64,000 bases of DNA, from contig OZ245934.1 of the NCBI GenBank assembly GCA_965230005.1, positions 372,001 to 436,000 on the forward strand, written 5' to 3'. Within the stretch, counting starts at the first letter, position 1; every line of letters begins with the position of its first letter. Shown one piece after another: positions 8,595 through 16,881 of this stretch. The notes beneath the pieces are model-generated. The model did not search any database. It saw only the letters and a program-made list of their open reading frames with translations, and had not been told where the DNA came from. The position numbers and the translations under genes are program-made. This DNA is from SZUA-309 sp965230005. GTDB lineage: Bacteria; Pseudomonadota; Gammaproteobacteria; Pseudomonadales; Azotimanducaceae.

Positions 8595-9335
8595 TCACTC
8601 CGCTCCCTGGTCCAGATCGCGGATCATCGGTATCCGCACAGCGTCTCTGGCGGGCGTGAAATCCAGCGATCCCTCCGGTAGATCCGGATCGGTATCCCAG
8701 TTGAGAAAGCCCACGGAGCGGGGAGCCCCGCCTTCCCACTTTGCCGAGATGGCGATCTTGCCGGGAAGGGGTAGTCCTTCCATGGCGATCCAGAGCTGCA
8801 CGTCCACTTCCGGGCCCCGAATGACGAGCTGGTGATAGCGTTCTCCACGAACGAGGCTTTCACCCAGGTACTCCATCTCAGAGTCTTCGTCTCGCAGGCT
8901 GCCGGCGACGTCTTTCATGACCAGATCGAGCAACGGCGCATCGACGTCGAGTTCCTCGATCGCGTATTCCGCAGCGGCTTCGATGCTCGCCGGGATCTCT
9001 GTCTGGGCGTAGAAGTTTCGGGGTTGAGTAGAGACGGAGAAGGTACCGTCATTGAAGTAGATCTCTTTGTTCTCCTCGGCTGAAACGTTCGTGAGTCTGA
9101 GCGATGCCGGGCGAAGGACCTTTAGTGTGACCATCGATGCGTGTTCGACGATGAGCCCCTCAGGGAGTCGCGCGTCTGCATACGCATCACCGCTGATCAC
9201 GAACGCTTTCAGGCCGGCGATGGTTTCGCTCATCTCGCCGAGCAGCTGCTCGGCTCGCTCGTCGGCGCTGGCCCATGGGCAGATCAGTGCTGCAAGCGTC
9301 AACCCGCAGAGACCCTTCCTGATTCCAAGGTGCAT
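8595..9335 (-). CDS. DUF2092 periplasmic protein (LolA/LolB-like fold)
   Basis: A 246-residue exported protein. The signal peptide GLTLAALICPWASA precedes a mature part with the DUF2092 pattern: an N-terminal helix (AEQLLGEMSETIAGLKAF), then strands including LRLTNVS, IYFNDGTFSV and RYHQLVIRG. DUF2092 proteins are predicted to share the lipoprotein-carrier fold of LolA. It is the first gene of a two-gene unit with the Arg-repeat protein, and its stop overlaps that gene's ribosome-binding region. A role in envelope biogenesis is inferred from the fold only. Confidence 0.83.
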   Translation of the reverse strand: MHLGIRKGLCGLTLAALICPWASADERAEQLLGEMSETIAGLKAFVISGDAYADARLPEGLIVEHASMVTLKVLRPASLRLTNVSAEENKEIYFNDGTFSVSTQPRNFYAQTEIPASIEAAAEYAIEELDVDAPLLDLVMKDVAGSLRDEDSEMEYLGESLVRGERYHQLVIRGPEVDVQLWIAMEGLPLPGKIAISAKWEGGAPRSVGFLNWDTDPDLPEGSLDFTPARDAVRIPMIRDLDQGAE

Positions 9336-9529
9336 GCATCACTCCGTTCTCGATGATCGAGTTCGAGGCCAGGGCCGTGGCCCTGCCCGGTTCTGCCGGG
9401 AATCTAGACCACTTGGCTGGGCGGAGGTGATCAAAAAATCGTCAACCGCAGACCTCATGGGCGAGCTGGATGCTCGCGTGGAACCGGGTCTATGGTTAGC
9501 ATTCGGCGTTTGCTCCGGGACATCTGACG

Positions 9530-10609
9530 TTGACCGACCTCTTTGCACCGCTGACCTTCTCCCGTGGGCCGGCCATGAAGAATCGCTTCATGCTGGCGCC
9601 ACTGACCAATTCGCAGAGCCATCCTGACGGCGTCCTTTCAGAGGTCGAGGAAAACTGGCTCACTTTTCGGGCCCGTGGTGGCTTCGGCCTGACCATGACC
9701 TGTGCAGCCCACGTGCAGGCTGTGGGCCAGGGTTTTCCCGGCCAGCTCGGGGTATTCGGCGATCAGCACATCGCCCGCCTGAAAGACCTTGCCGGGGCGA
9801 TCCAGCGCCACGAGAGCCGTTCCGCCGTGCAGCTGCATCATGCCGGCATGCGCTCACCGGCGGAGCTCATTGGTGAGCCACCCGTTTGCCCGTCGGTCAA
9901 CGAGGAGTTCGGTGCCCGGGCATTGAGCACGGAAGAGGTGGCTGCCCTCGTGGAAGACTTCATCGCGGCAGCGGAGCGCGCCGATGCGGCAGGTTTCGAC
10001 GGGGTGGAACTGCATGGGGCGCATGGCTACGTGCTCTGTCAGTTTCTCAGCCCGGAGATCAACCGGCGCGACGACGAGTATGGGGGCAGCCTCGAAAATC
10101 GGGCGCGGCCGCTTCTGGACATCATCCGTGGCGTTCGCAGCCGCTGCCGCCAGGACTTTCAGCTCGGCGTGCGTCTCTCGCCGGAGCGTTTCGGGCTCGT
10201 CACCGCTGAGATCCGTGATCTCGCGGCGGAGCTCCTGGCGAGCGGGAACCTCGACTACCTGGATCTGTCACTCTGGGACGTGAACAAGGAACCCGTGGAG
10301 GAGGGCTTCAAGGGGCGCACGCTCATGTCCGTCTTTACGGAACTCGATCGGGGCGACACGCGTATCGGTGTCGCCGGTAAGGTGTATTCGGCGGAAGTCG
10401 CGCGCCAGTGCCTGGCGGAAGGCTCGGACTTCGTGCTCCTGGGCCGGGCGGCGATTCTGCATCACGACTTCCCCAGGCGAGCGGCGGCAGATCCCGATTT
10501 CACCACCATCGATCTGCCTGTGAGCGAAGATTACCTGCGCGGTGAAGGCCTCGGGGAAGCCTTCATCGGCTATATGAAAGGCTGGAAGGGTTTCGTTAAC
10601 GACGATTGA
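9530..10609 (+). CDS. NADH:flavin oxidoreductase, Old Yellow Enzyme family
   Basis: A 359-residue FMN-dependent ene-reductase-type TIM barrel. Visible hallmarks are LAPLTNSQS near the N-terminus, QLHHAGM, the catalytic pair in VELHGAHGYVLCQFLSP, and the NRRDDEYGGSLENRAR signature. The family reduces activated C=C bonds or nitro groups, and some members act on dienoyl-CoA or toxic xenobiotics. There is no C-terminal FeS/FAD extension, so it is the short OYE form. The start is TTG 9530 with GGGA about 10 nt upstream. The next gene, an enoyl-CoA hydratase family member, begins 13 nt later, supporting a shared catabolic operon. Confidence 0.93.
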   Translation: MTDLFAPLTFSRGPAMKNRFMLAPLTNSQSHPDGVLSEVEENWLTFRARGGFGLTMTCAAHVQAVGQGFPGQLGVFGDQHIARLKDLAGAIQRHESRSAVQLHHAGMRSPAELIGEPPVCPSVNEEFGARALSTEEVAALVEDFIAAAERADAAGFDGVELHGAHGYVLCQFLSPEINRRDDEYGGSLENRARPLLDIIRGVRSRCRQDFQLGVRLSPERFGLVTAEIRDLAAELLASGNLDYLDLSLWDVNKEPVEEGFKGRTLMSVFTELDRGDTRIGVAGKVYSAEVARQCLAEGSDFVLLGRAAILHHDFPRRAAADPDFTTIDLPVSEDYLRGEGLGEAFIGYMKGWKGFVNDD

Positions 10610-10622
10610 GGGGAGAGACGCC

Positions 10623-11414
10623 ATGAGCGACGTCATCGATTATCAGGTTGAGGGCCATGCGGCCATCATCACGCTGAACCGCCCGGACAAGCTGAATGCG
10701 CTGTCCGCAGATCTGCGCGATGCGCTGACGGGTGCCCTTACGGAAGTTCGGGAAAACGACGCCGTGCGCGTGGCCGTGCTGACTGGTGCCGGTAGAGGCT
10801 TCTGCTCTGGCGCGGATCTCACCGCCAATGCGCCAGCCGACGACGAGCCGGGGCAGAACGAAAGACTCGACGAGTTCGGCTGGGTCGGCCGTCAGGCCAT
10901 GAGTGTCTACCACCTCGACAAACCGGTGATCGGCGCCATCAACGGCGTTGCCGCCGGCGCAGGTATGAGCCTGGCGCTTTCCTGTGACGTTCGGGTGGGC
11001 TCGGAAAACAGTCGTTTCAAGTCCGTCTTCATCGAGCGGAATCTCTCGCCCGACTCAGGCCTGAGTTTCTTTCTGCCAAGGGTGATCGGCCAGTCCCGCG
11101 CGGCGGACCTCATTTACACGAGTCGCCCGGTGGATGCCGAAGAAGCCTACCGGCTCGGACTCCTGGACCGGCTGGTGGCTCACGATGCACTGCTGGACAC
11201 GGCCCTCGAGATGGCCGCTGCCATGTCTCAATGGCCGCCGCTGGCGCTCAGGTCTTCGAAACGCGTACTGCAGCATAACCTCGAAGTGGGTCTCGAAGAT
11301 GCGCTTCGCTATGAAATGACCGGCTTGAGTTACGCGCGGAAAGCGAAGAACGATGCCGCGGAATCCATGGCGGCGTTCCGGGAGAAGCGAAAGCCCGACT
11401 ACACGGGAACCTGA
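10623..11414 (+). CDS. Enoyl-CoA hydratase/isomerase family protein
   Basis: A 263-residue crotonase-fold enzyme acting on an acyl-CoA in the cytosol. The oxyanion-hole segments are GRGFCSGADL and NGVAAGAGMSLALSCDV. The LSPDSGLSFFLPR segment carries an Asp at the position used by PaaG-type isomerases rather than the two Glu of classical hydratases, so isomerase or related chemistry is possible. The ribosome-binding site GGGGAGAG is strong. It is co-directional with the OYE-type reductase 13 nt upstream; together they suggest breakdown of an unsaturated acid. The exact substrate is unknown. Confidence 0.92.
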   Translation: MSDVIDYQVEGHAAIITLNRPDKLNALSADLRDALTGALTEVRENDAVRVAVLTGAGRGFCSGADLTANAPADDEPGQNERLDEFGWVGRQAMSVYHLDKPVIGAINGVAAGAGMSLALSCDVRVGSENSRFKSVFIERNLSPDSGLSFFLPRVIGQSRAADLIYTSRPVDAEEAYRLGLLDRLVAHDALLDTALEMAAAMSQWPPLALRSSKRVLQHNLEVGLEDALRYEMTGLSYARKAKNDAAESMAAFREKRKPDYTGT

Positions 11415-11430
11415 CCGAAGAGCCGCACGC

Positions 11431-12267
11431 TCAGACCAGCATGACTTTGGCTGTGGCCACGTCCTCGTGGTACTCCTCGAGGTCGGCGTCTTCGAAATCC
11501 GGGTCCAGTCCGACGTTGCGGAAGGCGGGCACTTCCGCCCAGTCCTGCCGCGCATGGGGGTGGTCCGTGCCGAAGCGGGTCTGCAGGTAGGAGACCATCA
11601 CCAGATCCACGAAGTCCACGTCGGCCACGTTGCGGTCGAAGTCCGTGTAGTGAGCGGGTACAAGGGTCAGATCTTCGGGGAAGTCCCAGCTTTCCAGAAT
11701 CTTTTTCCCGATCCGTCCGTGCAGATTGTCGATGATTTCATCGAGGGCGAAACTGTCGCGGATGAGATTCGGGTTGTCCTCGGCGAAGGAGAGAATGGGC
11801 AGCACCCCGATGGTGTGGATCAGACCAGCAAGGGTGGCCTGATCGGGGCGCAGCCGGGTGAAGCTCTTGGCCAACACCCCGCTGATTGCCGCCACTTCGC
11901 AGGCGTGGGTCCAGACGGACCGCAGCTTCCGATCAACGAGGTCGGAGGTTGCCTGGAACATGTGCTCGATGGCGAGCCCGGCGGCAAGGTTCGCTGCGTA
12001 CTCGATGCCGATGCGGCCAATGGCCTGCTGCAGGTCGTCAATCTCGCGGATGGCGCGGAACACCGGCGAGTTGGCGATACGAATGAAGCGGGCGGACAGC
12101 GCCGGATCTTCAGATACGACCGTTGCCAGCTCCTTCGGCGAGATGTCGTCCTTCTGAGCGGTATCGCGGATTCTGAGTGCCACCTCCGGCAGCGTCGGCA
12201 GCTCGAGCTGATCGCTCTCGATGGCAGCGTCGATCTCGCGCTGGATGATCTCCACGGTGTTCGGCAT
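11431..12267 (-). CDS. HDOD domain signalling protein
   Basis: A 278-residue cytosolic protein with an HDOD domain over most of its length: LPTLPEVALRIRDTA, SEDPALSARFIRIANS, HTIGVLPILSF, VPAHYTDFDR. HDOD domains are related to HD phosphohydrolases but usually lack catalytic metal ligands and act in signalling or regulation. No GGDEF, EAL or receiver domain is attached. It converges on the enoyl-CoA hydratase gene with a 16-nt gap. Upstream, a strong hairpin separates it from the amidase gene. Confidence 0.9.
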   Translation of the reverse strand: MPNTVEIIQREIDAAIESDQLELPTLPEVALRIRDTAQKDDISPKELATVVSEDPALSARFIRIANSPVFRAIREIDDLQQAIGRIGIEYAANLAAGLAIEHMFQATSDLVDRKLRSVWTHACEVAAISGVLAKSFTRLRPDQATLAGLIHTIGVLPILSFAEDNPNLIRDSFALDEIIDNLHGRIGKKILESWDFPEDLTLVPAHYTDFDRNVADVDFVDLVMVSYLQTRFGTDHPHARQDWAEVPAFRNVGLDPDFEDADLEEYHEDVATAKVMLV

Positions 12268-12356
12268 CGGGGGTTCTCGCCGCTTGAAGTTGAGGTCGGA
12301 CAGTATAGGAAGGGGCCTGCAGGACGATGCGTAAACTGAGTCTCAATCCCGCGAAT

Positions 12357-12383
12357 CGATCGGCCGCAAAATCCGGCCGATCG
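12357..12383. terminator. Strong hairpin between amidase and HDOD genes
   Basis: Perfect 10-bp arms CGATCGGCCG and CGGCCGATCG with a 7-nt loop lie in the 169-nt gap after the amidase stop and before the HDOD start (both on the minus strand). A second smaller inverted repeat around GTTACAGGTAAC (about 12407-12418) lies nearer the amidase stop. No U-tract follows, so it may act as an mRNA 3' stabiliser or weak terminator. Confidence 0.5.
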
Positions 12384-12436
12384 TTAAAGCTGCGGTGATT
12401 GCTGCCGTTACAGGTAACGCGGCGATCCGTTTTCAA

Positions 12437-13888
12437 TCAGTCCAAACCTGGCGGCGGTACGAAGCCGCCGAGCTCTGCGCTGATCTGCCGGGCGAATTCG
12501 ATGGTGCGGTAGTCGCGATAGGGTGCGCTGACCGCCTGTACGCCGATGGGTAATCCCTCCCGGGACAGTCCCGTGGGGAACACCGTGCTCGGCAGGTAGG
12601 CGTTGACGATCATGCCGGCCCAGAACAGCTGCTGAAAATAGGGCTGCTCGACGTTGTCCACGGTGATCGTACGTTCTTCGAACGGCCGATGGTCGTGCGG
12701 AAACGCCGGCGTTGGCATCTGCGGACAGAGGAGGATGTCCCAGTCTTCGAAGAATGCCGACCAGGCAAGGCGGAGCCGTTCCCGCCTCGTATTCGACCGG
12801 ATCCATTCCCGGTGCGGGAGCACCGTTGCGCGAGTCTGCACGGCGCCAATGCTGTGGTCGCCGGGGTCGAGGGCATCGGCGGCTGCCTGCGCTTCCGCCA
12901 CCTGCTCGTCCGTCATCGCTGCCGTCATCACCGAGGTGAGCAGCGTCTGGTAGTTGCTGTGCGCCTCGGCGAGGTCAATGGCCGGCCGTGCCTGGTCGGA
13001 AACCCTGGCGCCGAGCTTTGCCAGGGCCTCCCCAGCCATGACCACGCGATCTGCCACCTCCGTCGCTACCGGCGCCAGCTCGTCCGTCGGCCAGACGGCG
13101 ACTCTGAGATCGCGCAACTGCTCGAAGTCCGCCGCGGGAAGATTCAGCTGCCAGCCGAGAGCCTCACGTTCGTCGGGTCCGGCCATGACGCCGAGGGCAA
13201 CGCGGAGGTCATCGGCGCCGCGGGCCAGGGGCCCGCAAACGGCGAGATCTGCCTCGGGCATGTTCTTCACCAGCTCGTGACCGGCCATGGGCACGATGCC
13301 GTAGGTGGGCTTGTGGCCGAACACGCCGCAGAAGTGAGCTGGATTGCGGATGGAGCCACCGATGTCGGATCCCGCTTCGAGCGCACTGAAACCGGCGGCG
13401 AGGGAGGCGGCACTGCCGCCGGATGAGCCACCGGGGGTTCTGGTGGTGTCGTACGGGTTACCCGTGGTGCCGTAGATCGGGTTGTAGCTCTGAAAATCCG
13501 CCAAATCCGTGGGTACGTTTGTTTTTCCGAGGAAAACGGCGCCGGCGGCTTTGAAGCGCCGCACGGCCAGGCCGTCCTCGTCGGCGACGTTGTCGCGGAA
13601 GGCCTCGATCCCCCAGGTGGCCGGCGTACCGGCGATCACGTAGGACTCCTTGATGGTCATGGGCACACCGTGCAGCGGTCCTGTCGCATCGCCCCGGGCG
13701 AGGGCTGCGTCTGCGGCGTCGGCCTGCGCCCGGGCTTCCTCGAAGAGGCGCACGATCACGGTGTTGATGTCGCCATCCAGGCGCTCGATGCGATCGATGT
13801 AGTGGTCGGTCAGTTCGCGGGCGCTGATCTGTCTGTCGCGAATCGCACCAGCCAGTTCGAGGGCCGTGAGGTAAGTGGGATCGGTCAT
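12437..13888 (-). CDS. Amidase (amidase-signature family)
   Basis: A 483-residue cytosolic serine amidase. The Ser-cisSer-Lys triad is visible: Lys in VPMTIKESY, the glycine-serine block GGSSGGSAASL, and nucleophile Ser in GSDIGGSIR. The substrate could be any of many aliphatic or aryl amides; it is not GatA, since no gatB/gatC are nearby. The start at 13888 follows AGGAG with 7-nt spacing and overlaps the stop of the upstream GST gene by 4 nt (ATGA), so the two are translationally coupled. Confidence 0.92.
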   Translation of the reverse strand: MTDPTYLTALELAGAIRDRQISARELTDHYIDRIERLDGDINTVIVRLFEEARAQADAADAALARGDATGPLHGVPMTIKESYVIAGTPATWGIEAFRDNVADEDGLAVRRFKAAGAVFLGKTNVPTDLADFQSYNPIYGTTGNPYDTTRTPGGSSGGSAASLAAGFSALEAGSDIGGSIRNPAHFCGVFGHKPTYGIVPMAGHELVKNMPEADLAVCGPLARGADDLRVALGVMAGPDEREALGWQLNLPAADFEQLRDLRVAVWPTDELAPVATEVADRVVMAGEALAKLGARVSDQARPAIDLAEAHSNYQTLLTSVMTAAMTDEQVAEAQAAADALDPGDHSIGAVQTRATVLPHREWIRSNTRRERLRLAWSAFFEDWDILLCPQMPTPAFPHDHRPFEERTITVDNVEQPYFQQLFWAGMIVNAYLPSTVFPTGLSREGLPIGVQAVSAPYRDYRTIEFARQISAELGGFVPPPGLD

Positions 13889-14514
13889 ACACTGTCTCCT
13901 CGTTCTTCCGCGGCAATGGCAGCCTGTACCGCTGATCGGGCCTGCATGCGCTCCGCGTGGGCATGAATCTTCGGGTAGTCGCTGGCGGTCAGGCCATGGA
14001 TCGGCAGCCACTGGGTGATCGTGAACAGATAGGGGTCGGCAGTGGAGTAAGCCTCGCCCAGGACCCAGGGTGCATTGACCATTTCCTGCTCCATGAGGGT
14101 GAAGCACGCGGCGACCACTTCCGGCGCTTTCCTTTTCATTTCTGCGATGGCGTCGGGGTCGTCGGCCCAACGCTCGCCCCGGCGGATATGTGCGTGGGCC
14201 ACGTGCACGGTGCCGCAGAGATAGGCGTTGAAGGATTGCAGCCGAGCCATTTCGTAGGCGTTGTCGAGGGGCGCGAGCGCCGCGGTGGGATAGCGCTGCG
14301 CGATGTAGCCGAGGATGGCCGGCGTTTCCGTCAGCGTTCCGGCTTCCGTTGCCAGGGCGGGGACTCGACCCTTTGGATTGATCTTGTGGTAGCCGGCCGT
14401 GCGCTGTTCGGCGCTGGCGAAATCGACGAGTTGCAGTTCGAATTCAGCGCCAGCTTCCCGAAGGGCGATGTGTGAAGCGCGGGCACAGCTGCCTGGTGCG
14501 TAGTAGAGCCGCAA
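13885..14514 (-). CDS. Glutathione S-transferase, beta-class-like
   Basis: A 209-residue GST. The N-terminal thioredoxin-fold domain begins MRLYYAPGSCARASHIAL, with the Cys10 typical of bacterial beta-class GSTs. The cis-Pro region NPKGRVPAL and the ETPAILGYIA segment bind glutathione. The C-terminal helical domain includes the conserved S-T-A-D-P-Y-L-F motif. It conjugates or reduces electrophiles with glutathione in the cytosol. It is the first gene of a coupled pair with an amidase (ATGA overlap), suggesting joint processing of one xenobiotic or metabolite. Confidence 0.92.
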   Translation of the reverse strand: MRLYYAPGSCARASHIALREAGAEFELQLVDFASAEQRTAGYHKINPKGRVPALATEAGTLTETPAILGYIAQRYPTAALAPLDNAYEMARLQSFNAYLCGTVHVAHAHIRRGERWADDPDAIAEMKRKAPEVVAACFTLMEQEMVNAPWVLGEAYSTADPYLFTITQWLPIHGLTASDYPKIHAHAERMQARSAVQAAIAAEERGDSV

Positions 14515-14651
14515 GTCCTCTCTCCCCCGGATGGAGAGGGCAGGGTACTCCCTGCCTGGGCGGTGACCAAGGGGCTTTCGGGTGAGACAGCGGTGCCGCT
14601 CGCCGTATACTCTCGTCCAGCACTCAGGGGATGGTCAGGCAGTCAGGCATC

Positions 14652-15515
14652 ATGAACGGATCAATAGTCACTTCTCTTCGGTACCCGGCGCGACGGTTGT
14701 GGATGGCGCTCGCAGCGCCCATGCTCATTCTGCTGCCGGTCGTTGCCCAGGCCGAGAAGCCGCGCTTCGGCGATACCATCAGCCTGTCTGCCGGTGGCAT
14801 GCTGCACAAAGGCAGAGGGGAGATTGCCTCGACTCGAGACGATGCGCCTGTTGACCGTCTGAATTTCCGCGATTTAGGGCTCTCCGAGGAAACGCGCGTC
14901 TTCTGGGCCGATTTCACCTGGCAGTTCACCAACCGCTGGCAGGTGAGCCTCACTTACACCAGCTTCGATGCCGACGGTTTTCAGTCTGCCAGCAAGAGCG
15001 GCAACTTCGACGACCTGGAGTGGGAAATCGGCGCCCGGCTCACCACGGACTTCAAACTCCGGCTCTACATCGCCGATGTGACCTGGGACTTTCTCAAAAC
15101 GGACCGATCCCATCTCGGCGTCGGCGTTGGTCTGCACGCGGCCGATCTCGACATGGACCTGCTCCTGGAAGTCGGGGGAGGGATTGGTGATCAGACGGGT
15201 GAAATCGAAGTTCGCTCAGAGCAGGCCAGCGTACTCGCGCCCCTGCCGAATCTTTCCCTGGCCGGTGGCCACAAGATCACTGAGCAGCTCTACCTGAGCG
15301 GTCAGCTCGGCTACATGTCTCTCAGCTACGACAAGTACGACGGAGAACTCTTCTCCGCCCGGGGGCAGGTGGAGTGGCGGCCACGCAACAACTTCGGTCT
15401 TGGCCTTGCCTACCAGTACGTGGACATCGACGTCACTGTTGATGAGGAGCGTTCGACGGAACTCTACGACTTCCGTTTCTACGGACCGATCCTGTTCCTG
15501 TCCGTCGGTTTTTAA
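14652..15515 (+). CDS. Outer-membrane beta-barrel protein
   Basis: A 287-residue exported protein with signal peptide (LWMALAAPMLILLPVVAQA). The mature part alternates polar and aromatic residues in strands such as WQVSLTYTSFDADGF, LRLYIADVTWDF, LGLAYQYVDIDV, and ends in the terminal Phe signature LFLSVGF. This predicts a monomeric barrel of roughly 8-12 strands. An ATG at 14631 is in frame but sits directly against its purine-rich stretch. No ligand is known. It converges on the AraC-type regulator gene at 15537-16565, at the edge of the sulfatase island. Confidence 0.8.
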   Translation: MNGSIVTSLRYPARRLWMALAAPMLILLPVVAQAEKPRFGDTISLSAGGMLHKGRGEIASTRDDAPVDRLNFRDLGLSEETRVFWADFTWQFTNRWQVSLTYTSFDADGFQSASKSGNFDDLEWEIGARLTTDFKLRLYIADVTWDFLKTDRSHLGVGVGLHAADLDMDLLLEVGGGIGDQTGEIEVRSEQASVLAPLPNLSLAGGHKITEQLYLSGQLGYMSLSYDKYDGELFSARGQVEWRPRNNFGLGLAYQYVDIDVTVDEERSTELYDFRFYGPILFLSVGF

Positions 15516-15536
15516 CCCGAGTCTGATTGAGCGCCC

Positions 15537-16565
15537 TCAGAGCCTGAGCTTGCGACGCCGGGTCTCCGAAGGCAGCTCGCCGTAACGTTGCCGGTAGTTG
15601 CCCGCGAAGAGGCTCAGGTGCCAGAAGCCTGCATCGGCAGCAACGTCGCCTACGGAGCGATGATCGGAAGGGTTCAGCAGATCGCTGCGCGCCTGCGAAA
15701 GCCGCAGACCGTCGATGTAGCGTTTCGGCGGCAGACCGAAGCGCCGGTTGAAGAGTCGCTCCAGCGTCCGCTGGCTGCAGGCCGCCGCTGCGCAGACGTC
15801 TTCCAGACGGCAGTCCTTCAATCCGGTGCCGTGCAGATAATCCAGAGCCCGTGAAATCGTCCGCCAGTGGTGATTGAAGGTGGGTGCCTTTTCCGCAGAG
15901 GCGCCCTGCCAGACCGGCAGAAAGGCCGCCGGCAGCTGCCGTTGAAAGTTCTCCACGAGGGGTTTGTTCGGAATGGGCCCGGCCAGTAGTTGAAAACCGG
16001 CCTCCAGCTGCGCTCTGAGCCGGGCCAGCGCGGTGGGGGCCGGGCTGCGGGACCCTGATCCCGACGGTAGCGATGCGGTCCCGGGCCCTGCGCTGTCGCT
16101 GCCGTCGCCACTGAGGCCGAGCTTGGTCACCGACTCGGAGAACGCCTCGTCAGTGAGCGAAATCGTGAAGGCTGAAAAGCCTGGCGCGGTCACCGTATCC
16201 ATGGTGCCGTCGAAGTGGGTGATGCTTTCTGAGGGAATGACCCCCGAGCCCCACTGAATATCCGCCTGCGGTCCGGTCGGGATGCCGAAGGTCTTGGCGC
16301 CGGGCGGGGTGGCACCAAGCTGATGCACGCCGTTGCGGAAGTTGACGCGCAGCAGGGCGATGTCCGGGGCCATCTGCGCGGCGAATTCGAGGGGGCTCGC
16401 GGTCCGGTCCAGCTGGCGGAAGTCTGTCGCCCAGCCGGTTTCACCCACGAACTGGTTGAACTCTTCAATGGAGCTGAGCGATGTCTGGATCTCTGAGTGC
16501 AACGGGGCGACCTGGCGGAAAAGTGCTAACGCTGTTGCGCGCACCATATAAGTATTGCCGGTCAT
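15537..16565 (-). CDS. AraC family transcriptional regulator
   Basis: A 342-residue DNA-binding regulator. The C-terminal double helix-turn-helix is clear: RLEDVCAAAACSQRTLERLFNRRFG, then PPKRYIDGLRLSQAR and VGDVAADAGFWHLSLFAGNYRQRYGELPSE. The N-terminal roughly 200 residues form a sensor domain shared with the regulators at 19394 and 35408 (a TPPGAKTFGI-like segment in each). It is divergent from the RHH-like/sulfatase/barrel unit starting at 16591 and probably controls it. An upstream in-frame start at 16631 would overlap that unit's first gene, so I prefer ATG 16565, although no strong ribosome-binding site is seen. Confidence 0.85.
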   Translation of the reverse strand: MTGNTYMVRATALALFRQVAPLHSEIQTSLSSIEEFNQFVGETGWATDFRQLDRTASPLEFAAQMAPDIALLRVNFRNGVHQLGATPPGAKTFGIPTGPQADIQWGSGVIPSESITHFDGTMDTVTAPGFSAFTISLTDEAFSESVTKLGLSGDGSDSAGPGTASLPSGSGSRSPAPTALARLRAQLEAGFQLLAGPIPNKPLVENFQRQLPAAFLPVWQGASAEKAPTFNHHWRTISRALDYLHGTGLKDCRLEDVCAAAACSQRTLERLFNRRFGLPPKRYIDGLRLSQARSDLLNPSDHRSVGDVAADAGFWHLSLFAGNYRQRYGELPSETRRRKLRL

Positions 16566-16590
16566 GTAAAACCCGAGGTTGGGCAAAAAG

Positions 16591-16881
16591 ATGGGATTGT
16601 CCGATACCAGTGAGGCTGGCGGCGGGATCACCGACAGCCGTCTTGCCAGTACCAGGAACGAACCGAGGCCGGAAGACCACGCAGGCGCTAGCCGGCGCCG
16701 TGGGCGTCCGGCGCGGCCGATTGCGGAAGTCCGCAGGAACCGGCTCGTTACCTTCGTGACCGATCAGGATCTCGAGATCCTCGAAGCCCGATCGCGGGCG
16801 GAGGATCGATCGCTGTCGGCCCTCGTTTACGAGCTGATCCAACCCGGAATCCGGAACCATGAAGTAGGAGAGTGTGACTGA
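16591..16881 (+). CDS. Small ribbon-helix-helix-like protein coupled to sulfatase
   Basis: A 96-residue protein. Its last 55 residues (GRPARP, then NRLVTFVTDQDLEILEARS, then SLSALVYELIQPGI) have the strand-helix-helix layout of CopG/Arc-type DNA-binding proteins. It is clearly paralogous to the protein at 20411-20623 (shared GRP, NR.VTFVT.Q.LE and SLS). The N-terminal 40 residues are low in conserved character; the start may be ATG 16591 or TTG 16579. Its stop overlaps the sulfatase start (TGATG at 16879-16883), so translation is coupled. It may autoregulate the unit; DNA binding is inferred. Confidence 0.7.
   Translation: MGLSDTSEAGGGITDSRLASTRNEPRPEDHAGASRRRGRPARPIAEVRRNRLVTFVTDQDLEILEARSRAEDRSLSALVYELIQPGIRNHEVGECD

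Noticed and set aside
12437..13888. GatA subunit of the glutamyl-tRNA amidotransferase
   Set aside because: No gatB or gatC is nearby, the gene is coupled to a GST, and amidase-signature enzymes share the same motif.
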